Virus record (IMG/VR): IMGVR_UViG_3300033143_002343
Coordinates: 1-21,116 of that record
DNA length: 21,116 bases
Source of the DNA: a virus
Direction: 5' to 3' (one strand)
Shown here: positions 14,029 to 21,116 of the stretch, piece by piece
Position numbering within the stretch: the first letter of the stretch is position 1
Layout: every line of letters starts with the position of its first letter
Translations under genes and position numbers: made by a program
Notes under the pieces: generated by a model
What the model saw: the letters and a program-made list of their open reading frames with translations, nothing else
The model's database searches: none
Told to the model about the DNA's origin: nothing

Positions 14029-16151
14029 TCGCAAAAACAAACAAGATAATCCAGTCTCTCAACGCTGGCGAAATTTCTCCGCTAATGGATATGCGCATCG
14101 ACCAGGAGAAATACCAAATGGGTTGCCGCACAATGGAGAACTTCTATCCGTTGATTTACGGCGGAGCAGAGAGGCGTCCTGGTACATACTTTGTGGGGGA
14201 AGCAAAAGACAGTTCGGCCAAGATAAGGCTGGTAGATTTTGTCTATTCAGTTGACCAGGCATACATATTAGAGTTTGGCAATCAATATATAAGATTTTAC
14301 GCAAACAGCGGCAGGTTTGTTAGTAAACTTGCCGCAAGTATTTCAACTTGGGCAGACGGAACAACTTATTACGCAGGCGATTTTGTCAAGGGTTCAGATA
14401 CGGACATTTATCGTTGCCTAATTGGTCACGTCGCCGACGCAGGCGGCACAGACGCAACTGGCGGTGACCCTGCCAGTGACGGCAACCCTACACAATGGGA
14501 GAATGCTACCGATACAGCGGGAGCGCTTACATCCGATTTATACCCTATATATGAGATTCCTTCTCCCTACCTTACGGCGGACTTGTTTGAACTTAAATTT
14601 GAGCAGTCCGCCGATGTTATGTATATAGCTCACCCCAGTTATGAGCCGAGGAAGTTGTCGAGAATCAACGAGACCACATTTGTTTTAGAAGAATATGGTT
14701 GTAAGACGGGCCCATTCCAAGACCTCAACACAGTAACAACTGCGCTTATCACACCTTCAGCCACTACCGGCACAATCACACTTACTGCTTCCGGTACAGC
14801 CAAAGACGGTTCGGCGTTTGCGCCGTTTCAGGCAGGCACAGATGTTGGCGGTTTTAATACCAATGGGCACAAGCCAAGCGTGGCAACTGGCGACTCCAAT
14901 GCAGGCACTTCACAGACCGCCCCCGCCATAACCGGAACGCTATTCAAAATTATTCAATCTATGGAGGAGAGCCAGATAGATGAAATATTTACTGCAACAG
15001 GTACGTCGGATTCTTTATTGGTGTATAAAGGCGTTAAATGGGATTTTGTAACTAAGGGTACGTGGTCAGGAATATTTAAACTTGAACGAGCTTACATAGA
15101 GACATCAACAGTGTGGGAAACTGTGGCCACTGTAACCTCAACATTCAATAACAACGAAGCTGTCGAGGGCGAGGAAGATGTCGGCGATGCTTACTATAGA
15201 ATAAACTGTTCAGACATTGATACGGGTGTAAGTGGCGACCATTACCCAGAAGCACAATTCTCTGTTAGAGACACTTCTCATATCGGGATAGTCGAGATAA
15301 CAGACGTTACAAGTACGACAGTGGCTACTGGTACAGTCCTGCAAACTTTAGGCTCTACCGACAAAACTCACCGTTGGGCTGAGGGTTATTGGAGTAATTA
15401 TAGGGGCTGGCCGAGCTGTGTAGCAATATCAAGCGAGGAAAGATTAACTTTTGCGGGCAGCACAAGTTTTCCACTTACTGTATGGGGTAGCGTTTCAGGC
15501 GATTATACCGATATGACTATTGGCACAAACGACGACGATGCGTTTATCTTTACCCTTGTAGGTTCAGGCAGACAGAATGCTATACGCTGGATAGTGTCTA
15601 AGAACGCTTTGGTTCTCGGCACTTATGGCGGAGAACACGTTCTCGGTGCAAGTGACGACAAAGAGGCTATGACGCCTACCAATGTGAATGCTAAGATACA
15701 ATCAACCTATGGTTCTGAAGATATTCAGGCTATTTTGGTAGGTGATTCTATCTTATTCGTCCAGCGTGGCGGGCGCAGGCTTAGAGAGATGCATTACGAC
15801 TTTGAGAAAGACTCAATGATAGCGGAGGATTTAACTGTCTTTGCCAATCATATTACAGAGAATACCATAGATGAGATAGCTTATCAGAGAACGCCAGACC
15901 CCGCTGTGTTATGTATAAGAGGCGATGGGCAAGTTGCTTATTTGTCTTATGAAAGAAGTCAGGATGTGTGGTCGTGGTGTCGTTTAATTACAAGTACTAA
16001 TCTTGCCGGAACACAAACCGCCTCAGAGTTTGAAAGCGTTGCGGTTATTCCAACTTCTGGCGAAGAAGACCAAATATGGTTTTCGGTTAATCGTACTATC
16101 GGAGGTGCTACAAAGAGGTACATAGAATATATGGCTCCCCGTGCATTTTAA
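14028..16151 (+). CDS. Tail nozzle protein (tubular protein B, gp12-like), N-terminal part
   Basis: About 707 residues of the nozzle, the distal part of the short tail. Conserved start: IIQSLNAGEISPL, then MDMRIDQEKYQMGCRTMENFYPLIYGGAERRPGT. Residues about 106-159 are an insertion resembling a CBM5/12-like fold (STWADGTTYYAGDFV, YRCLIGH, TQWENA). Later blocks, GYWSNYRGWPSCVAISSEERLTFAG and FVQRGGRRLREMHYDFEKD, are strong family marks. It stops at YIEYMAPRAF, just where related proteins continue into their C-terminal domain. The conserved start precedes the first ATG (14085), and the frame has no ATG, GTG or TTG there. ATC 14028, five bases after GGGAGG and overlapping the previous stop, is the best candidate start; ATG 14085 is the conservative one. 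Confidence 0.85.
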   Translation: MAKTNKIIQSLNAGEISPLMDMRIDQEKYQMGCRTMENFYPLIYGGAERRPGTYFVGEAKDSSAKIRLVDFVYSVDQAYILEFGNQYIRFYANSGRFVSKLAASISTWADGTTYYAGDFVKGSDTDIYRCLIGHVADAGGTDATGGDPASDGNPTQWENATDTAGALTSDLYPIYEIPSPYLTADLFELKFEQSADVMYIAHPSYEPRKLSRINETTFVLEEYGCKTGPFQDLNTVTTALITPSATTGTITLTASGTAKDGSAFAPFQAGTDVGGFNTNGHKPSVATGDSNAGTSQTAPAITGTLFKIIQSMEESQIDEIFTATGTSDSLLVYKGVKWDFVTKGTWSGIFKLERAYIETSTVWETVATVTSTFNNNEAVEGEEDVGDAYYRINCSDIDTGVSGDHYPEAQFSVRDTSHIGIVEITDVTSTTVATGTVLQTLGSTDKTHRWAEGYWSNYRGWPSCVAISSEERLTFAGSTSFPLTVWGSVSGDYTDMTIGTNDDDAFIFTLVGSGRQNAIRWIVSKNALVLGTYGGEHVLGASDDKEAMTPTNVNAKIQSTYGSEDIQAILVGDSILFVQRGGRRLREMHYDFEKDSMIAEDLTVFANHITENTIDEIAYQRTPDPAVLCIRGDGQVAYLSYERSQDVWSWCRLITSTNLAGTQTASEFESVAVIPTSGEEDQIWFSVNRTIGGATKRYIEYMAPRAF

Positions 16152-16566
16152 TTTTTTGGTGCAAAATTCTATGGCATTTATTGCAAAGCGGAATAACATT
16201 TAATCGATTATCTATATCGTATCCATTGTAGTGATGATACTCTTCGGCTTGTCCATTGCATATTGTACAAGTACATAATGATATTTTTTTTAATTTATTG
16301 TTTCTAACGGCTTGATTAACGGCATTACACGCCTGTCTCTTGTGGAAATCACGAACGTAACGGTTTTGTTGTGCTCGTTTATGACCCTCTCGTAAGCGAT
16401 ATTTCTTTTCTGTTATTTTACCCTGTTGCGTTGAACGATAACGATTCCTTGCTATAAGACGACATTTTCTACATTGACAACAAAGGCCGTCTTTGTTGTA
16501 TTTATCTTTGCAAAATTCGCTTAACCCTTTTACTTCTTTACACTTAGAACATTGTTTAGTTTCCAT
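16108..16566 (-). CDS. HNH endonuclease (mobile, inserted in nozzle locus)
   Basis: 152 residues on the minus strand, the only antisense gene. N-terminal zinc module: Cys6-x2-Cys9, then DKYNKDGLCCQCRKCR with Cys32-x2-Cys35, a common accessory of phage HNH nucleases. The HNH core has Cys100-x2-Cys103, His111-His112, Asn123, and Cys128-x2-Cys131-His132, followed by RILHQKIK. The last ~12 residues (MHGEPYILCTSL) are antisense to the nozzle N-terminal ORF, as if the gene ran past its natural end into the target. It has its own SD (GGAG, five bases before ATG) and promoter. Such genes are typically free-standing homing endonucleases that cut insertion-free alleles; that is inferred here. AT content is higher than in the flanks. 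Confidence 0.88.
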   Translation of the reverse strand: METKQCSKCKEVKGLSEFCKDKYNKDGLCCQCRKCRLIARNRYRSTQQGKITEKKYRLREGHKRAQQNRYVRDFHKRQACNAVNQAVRNNKLKKISLCTCTICNGQAEEYHHYNGYDIDNRLNVIPLCNKCHRILHQKIKMHGEPYILCTSL

Positions 16567-16587
16567 AATATCTCCGATTAAAACTAT

Positions 16588-16616
16588 AATATACTATAAG
16601 GATAACCTTTTGTCAA
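16588..16616 (-). promoter_or_regulatory. Sigma70-like promoter of the HNH gene
   Basis: Read on the minus strand: TTGACA (complement of 16611-16616), a 17-base spacer, then TATATT (complement of 16588-16593). The -35 is consensus and the -10 has one mismatch. It lies 22 bases upstream of the HNH ATG, facing it, inside an AT-rich gap. It would let the endonuclease be expressed by host RNA polymerase independently of the late operon. Confidence 0.7.
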
Positions 16617-16647
16617 GTATAAAATATAAAAATTTTTTGAGGGCGTT

Positions 16648-18255
16648 TTGACAACCAAAGCAAATGCTCATTTCGTTGATTGCGATATATCCGGTATGTC
16701 TGGGTTGGACGATTGGGAGAGCAATAATTACAAATATCCAGATGCAATCGTAACTCCTGGTAAGATTGGAATTGGTACGGCAGAAGAATTGCAGAAGATA
16801 AGTTGGGACGATGATTATCCAAGAGACGGAGATTATGAACTTACAGCCGACATAGATTGCAGTAGTATAGACTGGTGGAAACCAATTGGTGGAAGACATC
16901 CAGATAACGGTGGGTATAATACTTTTATTGGAACTTTTGATGGCAGAAATTATACTATAAGTAATGTAAATGTCAAAACAATTGCAACATATAATCCATT
17001 AAACAAATATAGCGATTATGGACTGTTTGGGCGTGTTGATGGTGTTACGATAGAAAACGTAATTTTAGAGAACGCAGATTATGTGTTCGCAAATATTTCG
17101 CACGGTTCTGGAGCTGGGCTATTAGTTGGTTATTGCGTTACAGAAAGTGTTAATATTATCAGAAAGTGTAGTGTATCAGGGTCGATTACAGGTGTTGACA
17201 CTGTAGGAATATGGCGGTCTGGGGGCATTGTTGGAAGTGCAAGTTCTGGTACTACTATATCCTTGTGCCATACAGACTGCGATTTTACAAGTGGTACTAC
17301 CGCATTAAACACTAATTGTGGTGGCATTGTTGGTATAACAAGTGGGGCGGCGACCATTGAAAATTGTTATGCAACAGGAACGATAACCGGAACTGTTGGC
17401 AAGCGACTTAGGGAATGTGGTGGATTAGCTGGCGACCTTACTGCCAATATAACAATAACGAATTGTTATTCCGCAATGACTTTTGCAGGAACAGTGTATG
17501 AAGATGTAGGTGGTTTTATTGGGGAGGGAAATAGTAAGGGTATATTTAGTGATTGTTTTTGGGATGGTGATGTTCAAGGAGACGGATTTAATTTGGACGA
17601 TGTTGGCGATGATGGCGATGTTGATGGTGTTACCAAAGGCACTTCTGGCGATGGTGGCGCAAACGATATGTACAAAGAAACCACATTTACCAACTGGGAT
17701 TTTTTGAATATCTGGGAAATTGAAGAAGACGTATCTTATCCAACTTTGCTATGGTTATCTCAGCCGCCAACAAAGATAAAAACTGGCGAACAGCATCGCA
17801 CAACCGCTATGCCTACTGACTATAGCCATCTTAACGGCCAGACCGTACAGGGCTTAGGCGACGGCTCATATCTCGGCACAGAGGTAGTATCAGGCGGTGC
17901 AGTAGATATGGACGACGACACGACAATTAACCATATAGGCTTGCAATACACAAGTACAATCCTACCTATGAAGATAGACGGCGAGGTAAACATCAAGCGG
18001 ATAAGCAAGATTATACCAAACGTCTACGAGAGCGTAGGAGGCGATTACGGGCGTGATAGCGATAATATGTACTCAATGGTATTAAGAGACTTAAACGACC
18101 CCTTAGACACCGACTCAGACCTATTCAGCGGCCATGTAGAGCTACCTTATGACGGTACATACGACAGGAGTGGAGATATGTACATTAAACAGATATATCC
18201 TCTGCCTTATCACCTTTTGGGGATGGGCGTTGATTTATCACAGGAGGCAATATAG
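16648..18255 (+). CDS. Nozzle C-terminal module 1 with inserted GLUG beta-solenoid
   Basis: 535 residues, TTG start with GAGGG (16639-16643) four bases before it. Residues 1-25 (KANAHFVDCDISGMSGLDDWE) and 380-535 (HRTTAMPTDYSHLNGQTV, GLQYTS, LPYDGTYDRSGDMYIKQIYPLP) make up the C-terminal domain of a podovirus nozzle protein. Between them, about 38-370, lies a bacterial-type GLUG repeat region: IGTAEELQKIS, FIGTFDGRNYTISNV, GGIVG, IENCYATGTITG, GGLAGD, ITNCYS, closing with FTNWDFLNIWEIEEDVSYPTL. GLUG proteins form beta-solenoids and are usually secreted surface or adhesin-like proteins. Part of the insert is AT-rich (31% G+C over 16921-17100 against 47% over 17881-18060). It may contact the host surface. 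Confidence 0.8.
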   Translation: MTTKANAHFVDCDISGMSGLDDWESNNYKYPDAIVTPGKIGIGTAEELQKISWDDDYPRDGDYELTADIDCSSIDWWKPIGGRHPDNGGYNTFIGTFDGRNYTISNVNVKTIATYNPLNKYSDYGLFGRVDGVTIENVILENADYVFANISHGSGAGLLVGYCVTESVNIIRKCSVSGSITGVDTVGIWRSGGIVGSASSGTTISLCHTDCDFTSGTTALNTNCGGIVGITSGAATIENCYATGTITGTVGKRLRECGGLAGDLTANITITNCYSAMTFAGTVYEDVGGFIGEGNSKGIFSDCFWDGDVQGDGFNLDDVGDDGDVDGVTKGTSGDGGANDMYKETTFTNWDFLNIWEIEEDVSYPTLLWLSQPPTKIKTGEQHRTTAMPTDYSHLNGQTVQGLGDGSYLGTEVVSGGAVDMDDDTTINHIGLQYTSTILPMKIDGEVNIKRISKIIPNVYESVGGDYGRDSDNMYSMVLRDLNDPLDTDSDLFSGHVELPYDGTYDRSGDMYIKQIYPLPYHLLGMGVDLSQEAI

Positions 18256-18791
18256 CAACTTTAGTAAACGCACATTTCGTTGACTCAGACATAACAGAGG
18301 ATACGTCCGGTTCTGACGATTGGAGTAGCGGCTCTGGTGCAACTGCACAAGAAAGAACTACAGCCTTTCCACAGGACAGAAGCCACCTTAACGGCCAGAC
18401 TGTCGATATACTCGATGATGGTGTAGTAGTAACAGACCAAGTTGTAACGGGTGGAGTAGTTACAGGAATATCCGGCACGTATCATATAGGACTGAACTAC
18501 GTATCCACTGTAAAGCCAAGCAAGCTCGATATTGAGGGAATGGGTATAATTCTGACCAAAAAGATAACTAAGGCTATTGTGAGTTTTTACCAAACCCTGA
18601 AAGGCAAGGTCGGCGTAGATGCTGACGATATGGCTACTGTAGATTTCGGCACAACGCTATTTGACGGTATAAAGGAAGTGTCTATGAATAACGGCTACGA
18701 CAGGTCGGGTGATATAATTATTCAGCAAGACGAGCCTCTGCCGATGACGTGCCGAGGGCTGGTGTTAGATACAGGGGTGCACAATAAATGA
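18252..18791 (+). CDS. Nozzle C-terminal module 2 (paralogue, no GLUG insert)
   Basis: About 179 residues paralogous to the ends of module 1: ATLVNAHFVDSDITEDTSGSDDW, ERTTAFPQDRSHLNGQTVDIL, HIGLNYVST, NGYDRSGDIIIQQDEPLPMT. The 14 conserved positions around SHLNGQTV and YDRSGD make the match plain. It lacks the GLUG part and so looks like the plain nozzle C terminus. The frame opens after a stop at 18231-18233 and has no ATG, GTG or TTG before 18540, well inside the domain. AGGAGG (18242-18247) lies four bases before ATA 18252, which overlaps the previous stop (ATAG); I take ATA as the likely start. Its stop overlaps the next ATG. Untranslated remnant is the alternative, but the intact frame argues against decay. 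Confidence 0.72.
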   Translation: MATLVNAHFVDSDITEDTSGSDDWSSGSGATAQERTTAFPQDRSHLNGQTVDILDDGVVVTDQVVTGGVVTGISGTYHIGLNYVSTVKPSKLDIEGMGIILTKKITKAIVSFYQTLKGKVGVDADDMATVDFGTTLFDGIKEVSMNNGYDRSGDIIIQQDEPLPMTCRGLVLDTGVHNK

Positions 18792-19213
18792 CCGAGCATA
18801 TACCATACAAACCCGAACATGCTGAAAACATAATCGTCCAGGGTGCAGTAAATCTATGCGATATGCCGTCTGAACGCAGAGAAGCACTTTCCAATTCTGG
18901 CGAAGCATGGACTTGTGTTCGCAATAACAGAATAGTAGCTTGTGGTGGATATGAACTATTATGGACAGGCGTAGGGCAGGCGTGGTTTATTTGTGTAACT
19001 GATATAAAGCCGTTAGTTCTTAGAGAGTGCAAACGCAAGTTTTTAGAAATAGTAAAGAAAGCAGGTTTATGGCGAGTGCAAGCACCGATGAGTCCTAATT
19101 TTGGGACAGGGATAAGATTCGCAGAATATATGGGATTTGAACACGAAGCAACATTAGTAAAATATAACGCAGACAAAACAGATGTACTTTTATACACATT
19201 GAGAGGAATATAA
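18788..19213 (+). CDS. T7 gp13-like / GNAT-type protein (DUF2833-like)
   Basis: 141 residues with a GNAT fold pattern: start HIPYKPEHAENI, middle SGEAWTCVRNNRIVACGGYELLWTGVGQAWFIC, a helix LRECKRKFLEIVKKAGLWRVQA, and the closing RFAEYMGFEHEATLVKY. The core G-x-G-G-x-x-x-x-W-x-G-V-x-x-A-W resembles the gp13-like acetyltransferase family of T7-type phages (DUF2833). In T7, gp13 is internal virion protein A, and the position between nozzle and the gp14-like gene is the same here. Starts on an ATGA overlap and ends on TAATG. Whether it acetylates anything is not known. Confidence 0.8.
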   Translation: MTEHIPYKPEHAENIIVQGAVNLCDMPSERREALSNSGEAWTCVRNNRIVACGGYELLWTGVGQAWFICVTDIKPLVLRECKRKFLEIVKKAGLWRVQAPMSPNFGTGIRFAEYMGFEHEATLVKYNADKTDVLLYTLRGI

Positions 19214-19743
19214 TGCCACCTCTGGTGATACCTTTAATTATAGCTGGAACTGCTATGGGTGCACATAGCCAATATGAAGCCGGTCAACAGGCCAAACGTG
19301 ACGCTAAGGCACAGCAGGAGTTAGCTGAATACAATGCCAAACTGAAAGAGCGTCAGGCCGAGGCTGAACGTGAACGTGCACAAGAAGAGGCAAGGCAGTT
19401 TGAAAAAGAAGGTGAAAGACTACTTGGTACACAACAAGTTCAACTTGCTAAAGGTGGGGTGTTGACAGGGATAGGCACGCCTGCTTTGCTATTAGAAGAA
19501 ACTGCACAGGAACTTGAAGCTGATAGATTAAGGATACTGAAAGAGGGTTATCTTGCCGAAAGTTTCAGAAAGTCTGAAGCAGAAGGATTGAGGTTCGGTG
19601 GAAGGATAGCAAAAGCAAGAGGCGCCGCCGCCGCTAAGGCTGGAACATTCAAAGCCGCTGGAAGTATATTAACAGGGGTAGGTACTGCCGGATATGCCTA
19701 CGGACAAGGCTACAGACCATTTAGTGCAAAAGTAACTACATAA
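19213..19743 (+). CDS. Internal virion (core) protein, T7 gp14-like
   Basis: 176 residues with the usual gp14-like layout: a hydrophobic N terminus (PLVIPLIIAGTAMGAHSQYEAG), a long Ala/Gln/Glu/Arg-rich helix (AKRDAKAQQELAEYNAKLKERQAEAERERAQ), GTQQVQLAKGGVLTGIGTPALLLEETAQELEAD, then GRIAKARGAAAAKAGTFKAAGSILTGVGTAGYAYG. The phrase L-A-K-x-G-V-x-x-x-G-T-P-x-x-x-L is characteristic. In T7, gp14 leaves the capsid first and forms the outer-membrane part of the ejection channel; assignment here is by similarity of layout and by gene order. Confidence 0.82.
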   Translation: MPPLVIPLIIAGTAMGAHSQYEAGQQAKRDAKAQQELAEYNAKLKERQAEAERERAQEEARQFEKEGERLLGTQQVQLAKGGVLTGIGTPALLLEETAQELEADRLRILKEGYLAESFRKSEAEGLRFGGRIAKARGAAAAKAGTFKAAGSILTGVGTAGYAYGQGYRPFSAKVTT

Positions 19744-19753
19744 GGAGATTGTT

Positions 19754-21116
19754 TTGCCTCGCATACCAACATATAGACAAAGACGATTGCCAAGCACAAA
19801 CGTAGGCGCTGCGCCAATTACCGTAGACCCTGCTATTGGCGGCGCTGAATATCAGGGTTTGGCGGCGTTAGGCAAGGGAATAGGCGATATAGGGCAAGCG
19901 TTATTTAAGGTTGAGCAAGAAAAGCAAAAAGGTAGAGACAGGGTTGATATTTCACAAGCCAACAGAGAGCTAAATACTTGGGTGGCCACAGATATAGACC
20001 GTATGAATAGGCAATCTTATGACACTTTTAGCGATTTCTCTGAAGACAAAATTGGTTTTAGTAAACGGTATAACGACAAAATAAATGAGATAAAAACCAA
20101 GTATAACCAGAATGTTTCTTCTGTTTTTGAAGCACGAGCAAATAACAGGTTTCCTGTTTCGCAATATTATCTCAACAGTTCGTTGTCTCGTGTTGAAAAA
20201 AGAATGGCATCTGTTGAATGGAGCAGCCAAATTACGTCTCTTTATACCCTAAAGCCCCCGCAAGACAGTCCGTTGTATGACCAATGGCAACAGCAATATA
20301 ACGAAACAAGGGAATCGTCTGCTTTTTATCTAAATGACCGTGATTTAGATTTAATAGAAATAAAGACTTTGATAAACGACGGCTCTTTTGTTGCAGCACA
20401 ACAGAAAATTGACGACCGAGGGAGCCTCTTGCCAGATGATATTAAAAAATTAAACTCTTCCCTTAAAATTGCATCTAAAAGAAAGAAAAGTATCAACCAA
20501 CAGGTAGGGTTACAGAAAGCCCACGACATTAGACAACAAATTTTAGATGGTACTATTACAGATTTCGACCAAATAGATTTGGCGATAGGAACAACCCAAA
20601 GTCCGTTTTTACAACCCGTAGAGTTTAATTCTTTGTTAAGAAAAACCGCTATGAAGTCTCCCCTTACTGACTGGGACGACTATATTAAGGCCGAAGATTT
20701 TGTAATGGATTATTTATTAAAAGATTTCGCAGTGCTTAACTCGGCAGGAATAGTTGGCGACCCACGTGACGGTGTAGAGCGTGCGTTACTCAATCTCTAT
20801 AAAGACAAACTTTCTGACGAAGAGTTTAATACGCTGTGGAAAAGGCTTGATGTTAAAGTACCACCACACACACTTCTGCATATCAAGAACACAATAGACG
20901 CTAACCGCAAAGAAAAATGGGAGGGACTATGGAATATCTTCACAGACAGAGATAAGCAAAATGTTTCTAAGGCGAACATGGCATTGTTTGATAAGATTAT
21001 AACTGATGTGTCAAATGGCAAAGACCCTTCTTTGATAGATGTTTATAAAACTGGAACAGAACTTGCAATTCCGCCTGATGATAGTGCTGTGGATATAAAT
21101 ATTTTACCGGAACCAA
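19754..21116 (+). CDS. Large internal virion (core) protein, partial
   Basis: Open to the window end; 454 residues visible, no stop. TTG start (PRIPTYRQRRLPST) with AAGGAG (19742-19747) six bases before it, eleven bases after the gp14-like stop. The N terminus (PSTNVGAAPITVDP, GGAEYQGLAALGKGIGDIGQAL) resembles the beginning of many podovirus core proteins. The rest is mainly polar helices (ISQANRELNTWVATDIDRM, YNDKINEIKTKYNQNV, ALFDKIITDVSNGKDPSL), like the gp15-type helical repeats of the core. No transglycosylase domain appears in the visible part. It would be ejected with DNA to form the periplasmic channel. Family is inferred from order and composition. Confidence 0.75.
   Translation, partial: MPRIPTYRQRRLPSTNVGAAPITVDPAIGGAEYQGLAALGKGIGDIGQALFKVEQEKQKGRDRVDISQANRELNTWVATDIDRMNRQSYDTFSDFSEDKIGFSKRYNDKINEIKTKYNQNVSSVFEARANNRFPVSQYYLNSSLSRVEKRMASVEWSSQITSLYTLKPPQDSPLYDQWQQQYNETRESSAFYLNDRDLDLIEIKTLINDGSFVAAQQKIDDRGSLLPDDIKKLNSSLKIASKRKKSINQQVGLQKAHDIRQQILDGTITDFDQIDLAIGTTQSPFLQPVEFNSLLRKTAMKSPLTDWDDYIKAEDFVMDYLLKDFAVLNSAGIVGDPRDGVERALLNLYKDKLSDEEFNTLWKRLDVKVPPHTLLHIKNTIDANRKEKWEGLWNIFTDRDKQNVSKANMALFDKIITDVSNGKDPSLIDVYKTGTELAIPPDDSAVDINILPEP

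Noticed and set aside
14000-14040. Programmed -1 frameshift joining the upstream gene to the nozzle
   Set aside because: No good slippery heptamer near the stop (CATTTTAC only); an SD and TAATC overlap fit initiation better.
16152-16647. Group I intron carrying the HNH gene
   Set aside because: Only about 80 bases outside the HNH ORF, gene antisense, and no intron core recognised; a free-standing homing gene is simpler.
16648-18791. Diversity-generating retroelement with the duplicated modules as template/variable repeats
   Set aside because: No reverse transcriptase in the window, and the modules differ throughout rather than at adenines only.
18718-19197. 159-residue ORF on the minus strand
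   Set aside because: Shadow of the gp13-like gene.

Overview
This window is part of a tailed-phage (or prophage) genome. It holds the packaging, head, neck/tail and virion-core genes of a short-tailed, T7-like podovirus. All genes but one run on the + strand, tightly packed with ATGA or TAATG overlaps and recognisable Shine-Dalgarno (SD) sites. The standard code is used, and G+C is about 40-45% by eye. The host cannot be named. Frequent SD sites, a Sec-type signal peptide and a bacterial GLUG domain point to a bacterium; GLUG domains are common in Planctomycetota and various anaerobes, so such a host is a low-confidence guess.

Layout. (1) 1-1591, left end: an endonuclease VII-like nuclease, terminase small subunit, two short ORFs with good SD sites, and a gene-poor stretch with a duplicated 15-bp element containing perfect DnaA-box sequences. 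(2) 1592-7172: terminase large subunit, a GNAT-like protein, two small ORFs, the T7-like portal, three small ORFs and the scaffold. (3) 7173-7346: an untranslated leader with at least four consecutive hairpins. (4) 7347-11067: major capsid protein, Bbp16-like cement protein, and a 727-residue repetitive beta-rich protein that starts with a signal peptide, closed by a hairpin terminator. (5) 11127-14028: neck and tail genes, including a membrane-anchored small protein, a DUF5320-like 34-residue protein, the gp11-like adaptor and two beta-rich structural proteins. (6) 14028-18791: the tail nozzle (tail tubular protein B, gp12-like) locus, which is broken up. (7) 18788-21116: virion core (ejection) proteins resembling T7 gp13 and gp14, plus a large core protein cut by the window edge.

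The most interesting region is the nozzle locus. The nozzle protein, usually one polypeptide, is encoded as an N-terminal ORF followed by an antisense HNH endonuclease gene with its own sigma70-type promoter. After it come two tandem, paralogous C-terminal modules. Both begin at the same motif (NAHFVD); the first carries an insertion of roughly 340 residues that looks like a complete bacterial GLUG beta-solenoid, while the second looks like the plain nozzle C terminus. A reasonable model is a stacked C-terminal cassette: the HNH gene plus a GLUG-bearing C terminus placed in front of the older one. The N-terminal piece and the second C module have no ATG, GTG or TTG start. Each has a strong SD followed by ATC or ATA exactly where an ATG would form the usual stop/start overlap.

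How the genes work together: the terminase pair packages DNA through the portal into a shell made by scaffold, capsid and cement proteins. The gp11-like adaptor and the nozzle proteins close the head, and the gp13/14/15-like core proteins would be ejected to build the DNA-entry channel. No tRNA, CRISPR, integrase, lysis or replication gene is seen.
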